DNA from: an uncultured Eubacteriales bacterium
Lineage (GTDB): Bacteria; Bacillota; Clostridia; Saccharofermentanales; UBA5734
NCBI GenBank assembly: GCA_903835065.1
Contig: CAILLO010000036.1
Location: 1 to 44,341 of the forward strand
DNA length: 44,341 nt
Direction of reading: 5' to 3'
Under the pieces are notes generated by a model. It had not been told where the DNA came from, did not search any database, and was given only the letters and a program-made list of their open reading frames with translations. Each line of letters begins with the position of its first letter. The stretch's first letter is position 1. Both the position numbers and the translations under genes were made by a program. Shown one piece after another: positions 26,311-37,739 of this stretch.

Positions 26311-27132
26311 CTACAGCCCCTTCTCCCGTTCGACCTGCTTGGCCTGGGCCCAGAGTACGTCCATCTCCGCGAGGGTCATCTGAACGAGCTGCCTCCCACT
26401 GTTGGCGGCGGAAGTCTCGACGTGGCGGAAGCGGCGGGTGAAGCGGTCGGTCGCCTCGTTCAGGGCCATCTCGGGCTGCACGTCGAGGAAGCGCGCGTAA
26501 TTGACCACGGCGAAGAGCAGGTCCCCGATTTCAGAGGCGACCGCGGCGGCGTCCCGGTGAAGACGGGCGTCCTTGATCTCCTCGAATTCCTCGAGCACCT
26601 TGGCTTCCACGTCGGCGACATCGGTCCAGTCGAAACCGACCCGACGGGCCTTGGACTGCACCTTTTCACTGCGCATCAGCGCGGGCAGCGTGCGGGGCAC
26701 GTCCTCCATGACGGACGCCTGGTCCGTCAGGCCCTTCTCCATTTTCTTGTTCTTCTCCCAGTTGTCGACGACGGCTTCGGGGGAATCCGCCAGGTCGACA
26801 CCGAAGACGTGCGTGTGTCGCGACACGAGCTTGCGGCAGATGCCGTCGACGACGCCTCCGAAGTCGAATTCGCGGTTCTCCTCGGCGATCCGGGCGTGGA
26901 AGACGACCTGCATCAGGAGGTCGCCGAGTTCGTCTCGGAGGCGCTCCGGTCTGCCCGATTCGACGGCGTCGACCACCTCATAGGCTTCCTCGACCGCATG
27001 GCGGCGCAGGGAAAGGTGCGACTGGTCCCGGTCCCAGGCGCACCCTTCCGGACTGCGGAGGAACGCCATGATATCCCTCAGGTCCTCGATCGTGTAGGGT
27101 ACGGACTGGAGACGGTGCGTTCGGTCGATCAT
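26311..27132 (-). CDS. mazG: Nucleoside triphosphate pyrophosphohydrolase MazG
   Basis: The 273-residue protein contains two MazG folds. The first has LRSPEGCAWDRDQSHLSL near the N-terminus and the metal-binding EAYEVVDAVE and ELGDLLMQVVFHA motifs. The second has EEFEEIKDA and EIGDLLFAVVNYAR. MazG removes non-canonical nucleoside triphosphates by releasing pyrophosphate. It is a short single-unit version without the methyltransferase domain that is fused in Bacillus YabN. AGGAGG precedes the ATG. Confidence 0.94.
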   Translation of the reverse strand: MIDRTHRLQSVPYTIEDLRDIMAFLRSPEGCAWDRDQSHLSLRRHAVEEAYEVVDAVESGRPERLRDELGDLLMQVVFHARIAEENREFDFGGVVDGICRKLVSRHTHVFGVDLADSPEAVVDNWEKNKKMEKGLTDQASVMEDVPRTLPALMRSEKVQSKARRVGFDWTDVADVEAKVLEEFEEIKDARLHRDAAAVASEIGDLLFAVVNYARFLDVQPEMALNEATDRFTRRFRHVETSAANSGRQLVQMTLAEMDVLWAQAKQVEREKGL

Positions 27133-27145
27133 CGGGCGTTTCCTC

Positions 27146-27403
27146 CTAGAGCCAGCGGATCTGGAAGCGGTCGAAGGGCACGCGGTCCGTGAACTGTCCT
27201 TCGAAGAAGACCGTCTGGTGGAACCTCGCGAATTCCCGCGTGTTCTTTCCCAGCCAGATCGGAGTGGGGATCTCGAGGTCCCGGCACAGCATCCGGAGAC
27301 ATGTGTCCAGGTCCTTCGCGATTCCGGCGCCCTCGCCCCCCGCTTCGGCCACTGCGTCCCGGAGGGCCCGGTTGCCGAGGAACAACCTGCCTTCCAGTCT
27401 CAT
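27146..27403 (-). CDS. Small conserved protein beside mazG, function unknown
   Basis: The 85-residue product begins MRLEGRLFLGNRALRD and contains a Cys-rich helix (LDTCLRMLCRDLEIPTPIWL cut here at residues about 38-57) and KNTREFARFHQTVFFEGQF before ending FDRFQIRWL. I recall similar short proteins in Clostridia with a WL..NTREF-type motif, but no function is known to me. GGAGGGG lies four bases upstream of the ATG at 27403. A second ATG at 27421 lacks a ribosome binding site. The gene is 13 bases from mazG, so probably co-transcribed with it. Confidence 0.72.
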   Translation of the reverse strand: MRLEGRLFLGNRALRDAVAEAGGEGAGIAKDLDTCLRMLCRDLEIPTPIWLGKNTREFARFHQTVFFEGQFTDRVPFDRFQIRWL

Positions 27404-27446
27404 CCGCCCCCTCCGTCGCATTCACACTTTGTTCACGGTTCATCCA

Positions 27447-27632
27447 TTGGCAGGATACAAATGGTTGCTAGGATGAAACCATAGACGGCGAGCAGAGTTC
27501 TTCAAGTTCTTCCTCCTCCTTTTCTCCACCGGCGATTCGTCGCCGGTGGAGCCCATAGGGGGGCTCGCACCGGAAAAGTATACCATAGAGCTCCCGGGAG
27601 CGGTCGGATTCCTCCTGTCCGACCGCTCTTTT
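27447..27632 (+). ncRNA. Candidate small RNA between mazG operon and dnaA
   Basis: A possible promoter, TTGGCA (27447-27452), 16 bases, TAGGAT (27469-27474), is followed by 120 bases with no ORF. Then comes a perfect 12-bp stem with a TTCG loop (27524-27551) and a full intrinsic terminator (27598-27628 plus TTTT). The terminator loop reads TTCCTCCTG and an upstream single-stranded stretch reads CCTCCTCCTT, both complementary to ribosome binding sites. This layout would make an RNA of about 150 bases. No transcription evidence exists here, and it could be only an insulating terminator. Confidence 0.35.
27598..27632 (+). terminator. Intrinsic terminator just upstream of dnaA
   Basis: GAGCGGTCGGA and TCCGACCGCTC form an 11-bp stem with a nine-base loop, followed by TTTT. 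It ends 17 bases before the dnaA extended -10. Confidence 0.8.
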
Positions 27633-27648
27633 CCTGCCCTCAGCTTTC

Positions 27649-27657
27649 TGCTATGAT
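27649..27657 (+). promoter_or_regulatory. Extended -10 promoter of dnaA
   Basis: TGCTATGAT is an extended -10 about 35 bases before the dnaA ATG. The -35 region overlaps the T-run of the terminator above. Confidence 0.55.
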
Positions 27658-27691
27658 GGGCTTTGCCCTACGCCCGGATGGAGGTGGAACG

Positions 27692-29056
27692 ATGGACGCC
27701 GGCTCTCTCAAGGCCCTCTGGACTCGTTCCCTTTCCATTCTGGAGAACGAGATCTCCGACATCAGCCTCAAGACCTGGATCTCCCCTTTGGAACCCGTCT
27801 CGGCCGAGAACGGGGAGTTCGTCCTCGTCGCTCCGAACGACTTCCACAGGACCTACGCGGACCAGTACGTCCCGCTGATCCAGAACACGCTCAAGTCCAT
27901 TTCCTCCCGTGACTTCAAGGTCCGGATCGTCCTTCAGGGCCACGAGTCCCTCGCGAACGGCGTCGCCGCGCGAGGATCTCCGTCGGACCCGCCCGAAGAG
28001 AGCGGCGACTTCCGCTCTGTCCCGGTCGGCCGCGCCCAGCTCAACCCGAACTACACCTTCGAGGGCTTCGTCGTCGGGAGCGGGAACCGCTTCGCCCACG
28101 CCGCCAGCGTCGCCGTCGCCGACAAGCCGGGCGGTCGGAACTTCAACCCGCTCTTCATGTATGGCGGCAGCGGCCTCGGCAAGACGCACCTGATGCATGC
28201 GATCGGCAACCGGATCCGCACGCTTCACCCCAGGACCAAGCTGATGTTCGTCCAGTGCGAGCAGTTCGTGAACGAATTCATCTTCGCGATCAAGGAGAAC
28301 CGGTACGAGGATTTCCGCGCGCGCTACCGCGGCATCGACGTCCTGCTGATCGACGACATCCAGTTCATCGAAGGCAAGGAACAGATGCAGATCGAGTTCT
28401 TCCACACCTTCAACGCCCTGTACGAGAACGGGAAGCACATCGTCCTGACCTGCGACAAACCGCCCCAGAGCCTCGCTTCGCTGGAGTCGCGCCTGAAGAC
28501 GCGCTTCGCGAGCGGGCTGATCGTCGATATCCAGCCTCCCGACTACGAGACGCGCGTCGCGATCCTCAAGAAGCGCGCGCAATCGCATGGCGTCGATGTC
28601 CCGGAAGAGGTCCTCGACTACATCGCCTCCCACGTGGCCTCCAACATCCGGGAACTCGAAGGCGCGTTCACCACCGTCCTCGCGTACTCGCTGCTCGCCG
28701 GCGGGATCACGCTCGAGGTGGCCCGCGAAGCCCTGAAGGACATCATCCAGCCCTCCACGCTGCGCAAGGTGACCTGTCCCGTGGTGATGGACGTCGTCGC
28801 CCGCTATTACGGGATCGGCATCGAGGACCTCCGGTCGAACCGCCGCAGCAAGGAGGTCTCCGACCCGCGCCAGATCGCGATGTTCCTCTGCCGGACCCTG
28901 CTGGACATGACTTTCCCGCAGATCGGTCAGGAGTTCGGCAACCGCGACCATTCGACCGTGATGCACGCCTGCAGCAAGGTGACGGAGGCCCTCGCCACGG
29001 ACCAGGCCGGGCTGAAGGCCGACATCGACGAGATCCGCAAGCGGATCAGCGGCTGA
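27692..29056 (+). CDS. dnaA: Chromosomal replication initiator DnaA
   Basis: DnaA binds DnaA boxes at oriC and melts the origin. The 454-residue product shows the N-terminal helicase-interacting domain I (LWTRSLSILENEISDISLKTWISPLEPV across residues 7-34), a short linker, the AAA+ domain with Walker A GGSGLGKTH, Walker B LLIDDIQF, and NRF-type start NPNYTFEGFVVGSGNRFAHAA. Domain IV carries the DnaA signature RDHSTVMHAC. GGAGGTGG precedes the ATG at 27692. The frame is open to 27653, but that region has the promoter. Confidence 0.97.
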   Translation: MDAGSLKALWTRSLSILENEISDISLKTWISPLEPVSAENGEFVLVAPNDFHRTYADQYVPLIQNTLKSISSRDFKVRIVLQGHESLANGVAARGSPSDPPEESGDFRSVPVGRAQLNPNYTFEGFVVGSGNRFAHAASVAVADKPGGRNFNPLFMYGGSGLGKTHLMHAIGNRIRTLHPRTKLMFVQCEQFVNEFIFAIKENRYEDFRARYRGIDVLLIDDIQFIEGKEQMQIEFFHTFNALYENGKHIVLTCDKPPQSLASLESRLKTRFASGLIVDIQPPDYETRVAILKKRAQSHGVDVPEEVLDYIASHVASNIRELEGAFTTVLAYSLLAGGITLEVAREALKDIIQPSTLRKVTCPVVMDVVARYYGIGIEDLRSNRRSKEVSDPRQIAMFLCRTLLDMTFPQIGQEFGNRDHSTVMHACSKVTEALATDQAGLKADIDEIRKRISG

Positions 29057-29320
29057 CGAGGCTTCCTTTCTCCCCCTTTTCCTGTGGATAAGTGGACGCA
29101 ATGGCTGGGGACGGAATGTGGACGGTTCCGCCCCCGACGTTGTCCCCAATCCGTCCACTTCCAGACCACAGACGCTCCACTTTCCGGACAGGCTTCCCTA
29201 CGGCTCGCCGTGCGGCTTTGCGGGATTGTCCACTTCGTCCTCACCCCATAATAAGAAAAGTGATAGAATGTCCTCAATAGAGGACCTCAGGTCCTGGTTT
29301 CCACCTTTCATGCGCAGGGG
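29057..29320. other. Probable oriC: DnaA boxes and AT-rich stretch between dnaA and dnaN
   Basis: A perfect DnaA box, TGTGGATAA, is at 29083-29091. Near-boxes are TGTGGACGG (29117-29125), TTGTCCCCA (29140-29148) and TTGTCCACT (29226-29234), plus partial GTCCACTT at 29153. The only AT-rich segment, ATAATAAGAAAAGTGATAGA (29248-29267), could be the unwinding element. The position between dnaA and dnaN matches many Gram-positive origins. Near the dnaN side, AGGACC and GGTCCT form a small hairpin that competes with a TCCTC/GAGGA hairpin. Confidence 0.75.
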
Positions 29321-29329
29321 GTGCACCTC

Positions 29330-30430
29330 ATGAAGATCCTTTGTTCGAGGGACCGTTTGATCGAATCCATCGGCACCGTCCAGAAGGCCGTCGCGACCCG
29401 CTCCACGTTGCCGATTCTCGACGGGATACTGATCGAGGTCACGGACCGCGTGAAACTGACGGGTTACGATCTTGAAACCGGCATCGAATGCTTCGTCGAG
29501 GCCGACGTCCAGGACCCCGGCAGCATCGTGATCAATTCCAGGATCTTCGGCGATATCGTCAAGAAGCTACCCGACGATATCGTGGAGATCGAGCTGCAGT
29601 CCAACAACGCGATCGCGATCGAAAGCGGGACGACCAAGTTCTCGATCAAGGGAATCCCGGCAGAGGGATATCCGCGCCTGCCGGTCGTCGAGAATTCCGC
29701 GAAGGCCTCGATTCCGCAGAAGGCGCTGAAGGACATGATCCGGCAGACGCTTTTCGCGGTCAGCACCGACGAGAGCCGCCCGATCCTCAACGGCAGCTAC
29801 GTCGTCTGCGACGGCACCAACCTCGAGATCGTCTCGATCGACGGGTTCCGCCTGGCGCTTCGCCGCCGCGCGATCGGAAAGGACCTTCCCGCCCTGAAGT
29901 TCATCGTCCCGGGACGCGCGCTCGGTGAAGTCGGACGCATTCTCGGCAACTCCGACGAACCGGTCGACATATACCCGTCCCAGAACCACATTCTCTTCGA
30001 CACCGGCACGATCAAACTCGTCTCCCGCCTGATCCAAGGCGACTATATGAACTATCGCAGCATCATTCCCCAGACCGCGGAGACTTCCGTCCGGATCTCG
30101 CCGCAGGTGATGATGCAGGCGATGGAGCGCGCCTCCCTCGTGATCACGAGCGAGGACCGCCGGTTCCCGGTCCGCCTGTCGATGGGCGGCGACGACGTGC
30201 TCGTAGTCTCCGCGAACACCGACATCGGCGCGCTGCGCGAGGAGATCAACGTCGACATGTCGGGCAGCCCGATCGACATCGACTTCAATCCCCGCTACTT
30301 CCTGGACGCGCTTCGCGCCGTCGACGACGAGGAGATCGTCGTGTCCTTCAACGGCGGGATGGGTCCTTGCGTACTGCGTCCCGTGGAAGGCGACTCCTTC
30401 GCGTACCTCGTGCTGCCGCTCCGTCGCTGA
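29330..30430 (+). CDS. dnaN: DNA polymerase III beta subunit (sliding clamp)
   Basis: The clamp encircles DNA and tethers the polymerase. The 366-residue product has three repeats of the clamp fold and typical segments: STLPILDGILIE near residue 24, SIDGFRLALRR, and the C-terminal FNPRYFLDALR followed by VLPLRR. It starts at 29330 where AGGGGGTG is suitably placed. A GTG at 29321 is an alternative three codons earlier. It is 34 bases from recF. Confidence 0.96.
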   Translation: MKILCSRDRLIESIGTVQKAVATRSTLPILDGILIEVTDRVKLTGYDLETGIECFVEADVQDPGSIVINSRIFGDIVKKLPDDIVEIELQSNNAIAIESGTTKFSIKGIPAEGYPRLPVVENSAKASIPQKALKDMIRQTLFAVSTDESRPILNGSYVVCDGTNLEIVSIDGFRLALRRRAIGKDLPALKFIVPGRALGEVGRILGNSDEPVDIYPSQNHILFDTGTIKLVSRLIQGDYMNYRSIIPQTAETSVRISPQVMMQAMERASLVITSEDRRFPVRLSMGGDDVLVVSANTDIGALREEINVDMSGSPIDIDFNPRYFLDALRAVDDEEIVVSFNGGMGPCVLRPVEGDSFAYLVLPLRR

Positions 30431-30464
30431 CGGGCCGGGACGACGGCGAGCCGACGGAGATTCG

Positions 30465-34047
<3,583 letters not shown>

Positions 34048-34072
34048 ACGGATCGGGCTTTCCAACAGTTTC

Positions 34073-34110
34073 AAGAACGGGGATGTTTCACGTGGAACAT
34101 CCCTGTTCTT
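34073..34110. terminator. 38-bp inverted repeat with parS at its centre (gyrB terminator)
   Basis: AAGAAC-G-GGGATGTT pairs with AACATCCC-T-GTTCTT, with two G-U pairs, around CACGTG. On the plus strand it lies 25 bases after the gyrB stop and ends in GTTCTTCATG. The central 16 bases are a parS. Confidence 0.7.
34084..34099. promoter_or_regulatory. parS site (perfect)
   Basis: TGTTTCACGTGGAACA matches the ParB/Spo0J consensus TGTTNCACGTGNAACA fully. It is embedded in the inverted repeat after gyrB. Confidence 0.92.
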
Positions 34111-34239
34111 CATGTCACGAGAAATCCGAAATACGATCAAGAAGCCCTTCATTTCGTTTTTTTGCATTCCGCATATCATGACAATACGACAATGTGAAAA
34201 CAGATTGGAATTGTCGCGGAATCGTCCGGAAATCGCGGA

Positions 34240-34255
34240 TGTTCCACGTGAAACA
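34240..34255. promoter_or_regulatory. parS site (perfect), flanked by GCGG/CCGC
   Basis: TGTTCCACGTGAAACA is a full consensus parS. GCGG and CCGC one base out on each side extend the symmetry. It stands 103 bases upstream of the parA start. The rest of 34111-34357 holds no gene that I can support. Confidence 0.92.
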
Positions 34256-34288
34256 ACCGCCTTTGGGATGCGCAGAACGCAGGGCCTA

Positions 34289-34297
34289 TGCTACAAT
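34289..34297 (+). promoter_or_regulatory. Extended -10 promoter of parAB
   Basis: TGCTACAAT is an extended -10 about 61 bases before parA. The -35 is weak. Confidence 0.45.
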
Positions 34298-34357
34298 GCA
34301 GGCGTGTATTCGATGCCGGCGCCCGGTCCACAGGGGTCGAGCGGAAGGGAGCGGTTC

Positions 34358-35134
34358 ATGGCGGAAATCCTCGCGATCGTCAACCAGAAGGGCGGGGTCG
34401 GAAAGACCACGACGACCGTGAACCTCGGAGCCGGATTGGCCGTCAAGGGCAAGAAGGTGCTGCTCGTCGACGTGGACCCGCAGGGAAATGCGACAAGCGG
34501 CTTGGGCTTCGACAAGCGCGCATTAGAGAAGACGACTTACGATGCGCTCATCAATGAGGAACCAATCCAGGAGATCATTCGGCCGACGGGTCGCCGAAAC
34601 TATTCGATCTGCCCTTCGAACATCCAGCTGGCCGGTGCGGAAGTGGAACTCGTCGGCGTGATGGCGCGCGAGAACTGCCTGAAGCGGGCGCTGGCAGGAG
34701 TCCGGAACGATTACGACTACATCCTGCTCGATTGCCCGCCATCCCTCGGCCTGTTGACCGTGAACGCGCTGACGGCGGCCGACGGCGTCATCGTGCCCAT
34801 CCAGAGCGAGTACTACGCGCTGGAAGGCCTGACCCAGCTCATGGAGACGATTTCGATCGTGCGCCGCCATTTGAATCAGGAGCTCGAGGTCTTCGGCGTG
34901 GTCATCACGATGTTCGACAGCCGCACGCAACTGTCGGGGCAGGTCGCAACCGAAGTGAAGAAGCATTTCGGGGACAAGATGTTCCGCACGATGATTCCGC
35001 GCAACGTGCGGCTGAGTGAAGCGCCGAGCCACGGCAAGTCCATCGGGGAGTACGACCCGAAGTCCAAGGGCGCGGAATGCTACGCCTCGCTGGCCCGCGA
35101 AGTGCTGGGCCGGTCGGGCGCAAGGAAGAGGTGA
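34358..35134 (+). CDS. parA: Chromosome partitioning ATPase ParA (Soj)
   Basis: ParA is the DNA-binding ATPase that moves ParB-parS complexes apart and in Bacillus also regulates DnaA. The 258-residue product has the deviant Walker A KGGVGKTT at about residues 10-17, VDVDPQGNAT (Walker A'), DYILLDCPPSLG, and the C-terminal GEYDPKSKGAECYASLAREV. The start at 34358 is supported by GGGAGCGG upstream. Longer upstream codons do not match. It is five bases from parB. Confidence 0.96.
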   Translation: MAEILAIVNQKGGVGKTTTTVNLGAGLAVKGKKVLLVDVDPQGNATSGLGFDKRALEKTTYDALINEEPIQEIIRPTGRRNYSICPSNIQLAGAEVELVGVMARENCLKRALAGVRNDYDYILLDCPPSLGLLTVNALTAADGVIVPIQSEYYALEGLTQLMETISIVRRHLNQELEVFGVVITMFDSRTQLSGQVATEVKKHFGDKMFRTMIPRNVRLSEAPSHGKSIGEYDPKSKGAECYASLAREVLGRSGARKR

Positions 35135-35139
35135 ACCCG

Positions 35140-35991
35140 ATGTCGAAGGGACTGGGGAAGGGTCTGGGCGCCCTGCTGCCCGACGAGGCGATGACGGAAG
35201 CCATGAGGGGTTCGGTCGTCGACCTCCGCATCAACGAGATCCAGCCGAACAGCGACCAACCCCGTCGGATCTTCGACAAGGAAAAGCTCGAAGAGCTGGC
35301 CGAGTCGATCCGCTCGAACGGCGTCATCCAGCCCGTCATCGTGCGCAAGGAAGGTTCGGCGTACCGCATCGTCGCCGGCGAGCGCCGCTGGCGGGCTGCG
35401 CGACTGGCGGGCCTTACGGCGATTCCCGCGATCGTCCGGGAGCTGACCGACCTCGAGGTACTGGAGTACGCCCTGATCGAGAACATCCAGCGCCAGGACC
35501 TGAACCCGATCGAAGAGGCGCAGGCCTTCGACAAGCTCATCAAGGAACATGGCCTGACCCAGGAAAAGCTCGCGGGGACCGTCGGACGCAGTCGTCCTGC
35601 CATCGCGAACTCCCTCCGCCTGCTGAACCTGTCCGAAGAAGTCCGCATGTTCGTGGAGACCGAGGAACTGTCGGCCGGCCATGCGCGCGCGCTGCTATCG
35701 CTGACGCACGCGGACACGCAGAAGAAGGCCGCGCTACTCGTGATCCAGCGGAATCTGAGCGTCCGCGAGACCGAACGCCTGGTGAAGAACTTCGAAGCGG
35801 TGAAGAAAGCCCGGAAGAAGGGGGACGCCGCCTACGAGAGCAGCCTGCACGAGGTCGAGGGCCGCATCGCCAGCAGTCTCGGGACCAAGGTCCACCTGAA
35901 CGACCGCAACAAGAAGGGGTCGATCGTCATCGAATACTACTCGCTCGACGACCTCGAAAGACTGATCGACCTGCTGACGAAACCGCGCTGA
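35140..35991 (+). CDS. parB: Chromosome partitioning protein ParB (Spo0J)
   Basis: ParB binds parS, spreads as a CTP-dependent clamp, and loads SMC. The 283-residue product begins SKGLGKGLGALLPDE (ParA-stimulating Arg/Lys patch region), then the CTP-binding motifs GVIQPVIVR, GERRWRAARLAG, and ENIQRQDLNPIEEA, the helix-turn-helix LTQEKLAGTVGRSRPAIAN, and a C-terminal dimer domain ending EYYSLDDLERLIDLL. GAGGTGA precedes the ATG at 35140. At least two perfect parS sites sit nearby. Confidence 0.96.
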   Translation: MSKGLGKGLGALLPDEAMTEAMRGSVVDLRINEIQPNSDQPRRIFDKEKLEELAESIRSNGVIQPVIVRKEGSAYRIVAGERRWRAARLAGLTAIPAIVRELTDLEVLEYALIENIQRQDLNPIEEAQAFDKLIKEHGLTQEKLAGTVGRSRPAIANSLRLLNLSEEVRMFVETEELSAGHARALLSLTHADTQKKAALLVIQRNLSVRETERLVKNFEAVKKARKKGDAAYESSLHEVEGRIASSLGTKVHLNDRNKKGSIVIEYYSLDDLERLIDLLTKPR

Positions 35992-36043
35992 AGCAGGTCC
36001 GGACCGGCATCGAACCGAGATCGAACCGAGACCGGATCGAGGT

Positions 36044-36073
36044 TTGACAGTGCGAGAAAGGCCGTTGTACAAT
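36044..36073 (+). promoter_or_regulatory. Promoter of the tRNA-Ser pair
   Basis: A perfect TTGACA (36044-36049), an 18-base spacer, and TACAAT (36068-36073) lie 28 bases before the first tRNA. Just upstream TCGAACCGAGA occurs twice in tandem. Confidence 0.75.
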
Positions 36074-36101
36074 ACTCAAGCGCCGTAGGCGCTCACCAGA
36101 T

Positions 36102-36192
36102 GGAGAGATGGTCGAGCTGGTTTATGGCACCGGTCTTGAAAACCGGCGTAGATGAGAGTCTACCGTGAGTTCGAATCTCACTCTCTCCGCCA
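36102..36192 (+). tRNA. tRNA-Ser (anticodon TGA)
   Basis: A class II tRNA with acceptor stem GGAGAGA/TCTCTCC, anticodon stem CCGGT/ACCGG with loop CTTGAAA (TGA), a long variable arm, T-loop TTCGAATC, and encoded CCA. It reads UCA and related serine codons. Confidence 0.95.
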
Positions 36193-36202
36193 AGCGGCTT
36201 AT

Positions 36203-36294
36203 GGAGAAGTACCCAAGCCGGTCGAAGGGGACGGTTTGCTAAACCGTTAGTGGGGGCAACTCCAGCGAGGGTTCGAATCCCTCCTTCTCCGCCA
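36203..36294 (+). tRNA. tRNA-Ser (anticodon GCT)
   Basis: A class II tRNA with acceptor stem GGAGAAG/CTTCTCC, anticodon stem ACGGT/ACCGT with loop TTGCTAA (GCT), a long variable arm, T-loop TTCGAATC, and encoded CCA. It reads AGC and AGU serine codons. Confidence 0.95.
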
Positions 36295-36297
36295 CGA

Positions 36298-36325
36298 GGG
36301 ACGTCCGGAAACGGACGTCCCTTTT
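36298..36325 (+). terminator. Terminator of the tRNA-Ser unit
   Basis: GGGACGTCCG and CGGACGTCCC form a 10-bp stem with a GAAA loop, followed by TTTT. Confidence 0.9.
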
Positions 36326-36463
36326 CGTCGCCCGCCTCCACCGTCCGTGACCGGATTGAGGTATAGTCGAGGCAGGGATTAAGCCGCCCGGAAGGCGGCG
36401 CTGCCGGATGCCGCGGTCGGCGGGCCGGCGCCCGATGCGTGCGGCGACACGGAAGGAGAACCG

Positions 36464-36958
36464 ATGAGACTCTGGATGAAGCAGAAGGTCTTTTCCTGGG
36501 GCGACCATTTCACGATCAAGGACGATGCGGGGAACGACCGCTATACCGTGCAGGGAGAAGTCTTCTCCTGGGGCAAGAAGCTGCATGTGCTCGATTCCTT
36601 CGGCAACGAGGTCGCCTTCATCCAGCAGAAGGTCTTCTCGTTCCTGCCTCGCTTTTTCGTCTTCCGCAACGGCGCGCAGGTGGCGGAAATCGTCAAGGAA
36701 TTCACCTTCTTCAAGCCGGCGTATTCGATCCAGGGGCCGGGCTGGGAAACGGAAGGAGACTTCTTCGGTCACGACTACGTGATCCGGGAGAACGGTTCGG
36801 ATGTCGTCTCGATCCGCAAGGAGTGGTTCACCTGGGGCGACAGCTACCAGCTCGACATCGCGGAGCGCACGGACGAGATCCTCGCGCTGTCCGTCGTACT
36901 GGCGATCGACTGCGTGATGGCGCAACAGCGGAACTCTGGCGCTGCGGGCGGGCGGTGA
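36464..36958 (+). CDS. YxjI/LURP-one-related family protein
   Basis: The 164-residue product has the repeating beta-strand pattern of the LURP-one/YxjI fold: KQKVFSWGDHFTIKD, YTVQGEVFSWGKKLHVLD, AFIQQKVFSFLPRFFVFR, and VSIRKEWFTWGDSYQLD. Members are single beta-barrel domains around a central helix. No clear enzymatic role is known. AAGGAG precedes the ATG. The next, broken membrane gene begins inside its stop (GTGA), so they were probably one operon. Confidence 0.83.
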   Translation: MRLWMKQKVFSWGDHFTIKDDAGNDRYTVQGEVFSWGKKLHVLDSFGNEVAFIQQKVFSFLPRFFVFRNGAQVAEIVKEFTFFKPAYSIQGPGWETEGDFFGHDYVIRENGSDVVSIRKEWFTWGDSYQLDIAERTDEILALSVVLAIDCVMAQQRNSGAAGGR

Positions 36959-37567
36959 GGAAAGCGGCGATCCTCCTCCCGATGGGGCCGCGATCGCGCT
37001 CGTCCTCGGGCTGGGCCGCATCGACGGTCTGCTCGCTTCGCCGGTCCAGACACCGGCCGCGTTCCTGTCTTCCATGCCGCACATCGTCTTCTTCGTCTAC
37101 GGTGCGACCGTCGTCCTGATCCAGCCGAGTTCCACGGTCCTCGTCGACCTGCTCGGGATTGCGACAGTCGCGTTCGGCGTCCGCTTCCTGCGGACGAAGC
37201 GGGGACAGGCCAGCCGTGAGTTCTGGGGCGCGGGGCGCTTATCCATTACGAGGGATTCATGGCGATGCACGCCGCGAACTTCCTGCTGATGATCGCGTTC
37301 AGCGCGGCGAGTCGCCGCCGGCGCAAAGACCGCACCGGCGGAGTATTCGCGGGTCTCTGGCTCGGCTTTCTCGCCGTGAATCTCGGCTACTTCGCCGTGC
37401 TCTACTCCGGAATCCCCGAGGAGCTCTACTCCCGGTTCGGGATCCGGTTCAGCGCGAACGACACGATGCATGTGCTGCTGATTGCCTGGATGGCCTTGGC
37501 GTTCCTGCTCCTCCGCCATACGCCGGGGGACGCGGAAGCGCAGGCGGAGACGTTCCACGGAATCTGA
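36955..37567 (+). pseudogene. Frameshifted polytopic membrane protein gene
   Basis: Three reading frames together encode one membrane-protein-like product. The GTG at 36955 overlaps the YxjI stop and gives MRKAAILLP. The next frame continues as DGAAIALVLGLGRIDGLL through SMPHIVFFVYGATVVLI and up to SREFWGAG. The third frame begins ALIHYEGFMAMHAANF and ends at 37567 with AETFHGI. Each shift equals one missing base, near 36980 and in a G-run near 37230. No single frame has a full start-to-stop. It has about five hydrophobic segments. Sequence error in an assembly is as likely as real decay. The 3' part alone is open from ATG 37259. The family is not recognised. Confidence 0.55.
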
Positions 37568-37669
37568 CGCGGCCGGATCCGTCCCCGATGGCCCTGACAC
37601 CCCCCAGACGGCCCGAATCCGCTCGGATTGCCAGAAAAGCCCATTTCAAGCTCCTTTCGCCATGGTCGT

Positions 37670-37698
37670 TTGACAGGGCGCGCGTAGCGTCGTATCCT
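37670..37698 (+). promoter_or_regulatory. Promoter of padR-polyferredoxin
   Basis: TTGACA (37670-37675), a 17-base spacer and TATCCT (37693-37698) form a strong promoter 42 bases before the padR GTG. Confidence 0.75.
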
Positions 37699-37702
37699 CC
37701 TA

Positions 37703-37721
37703 GTATATCTATTAGATATAC
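37703..37721 (+). promoter_or_regulatory. PadR operator, perfect 19-bp palindrome
   Basis: GTATATCTA and TAGATATAC flank a single T. It lies just after the -10 where a bound repressor would block transcription, and directly before a PadR-type gene. Confidence 0.8.
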
Positions 37722-37739
37722 CGTGAGGAGGCGAACCCC

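Noticed and set aside
27524-27551. Perfect 12-bp stem with TTCG loop considered as a terminator
   Set aside because: No T-run follows on either strand. I kept it only as part of the candidate small RNA.
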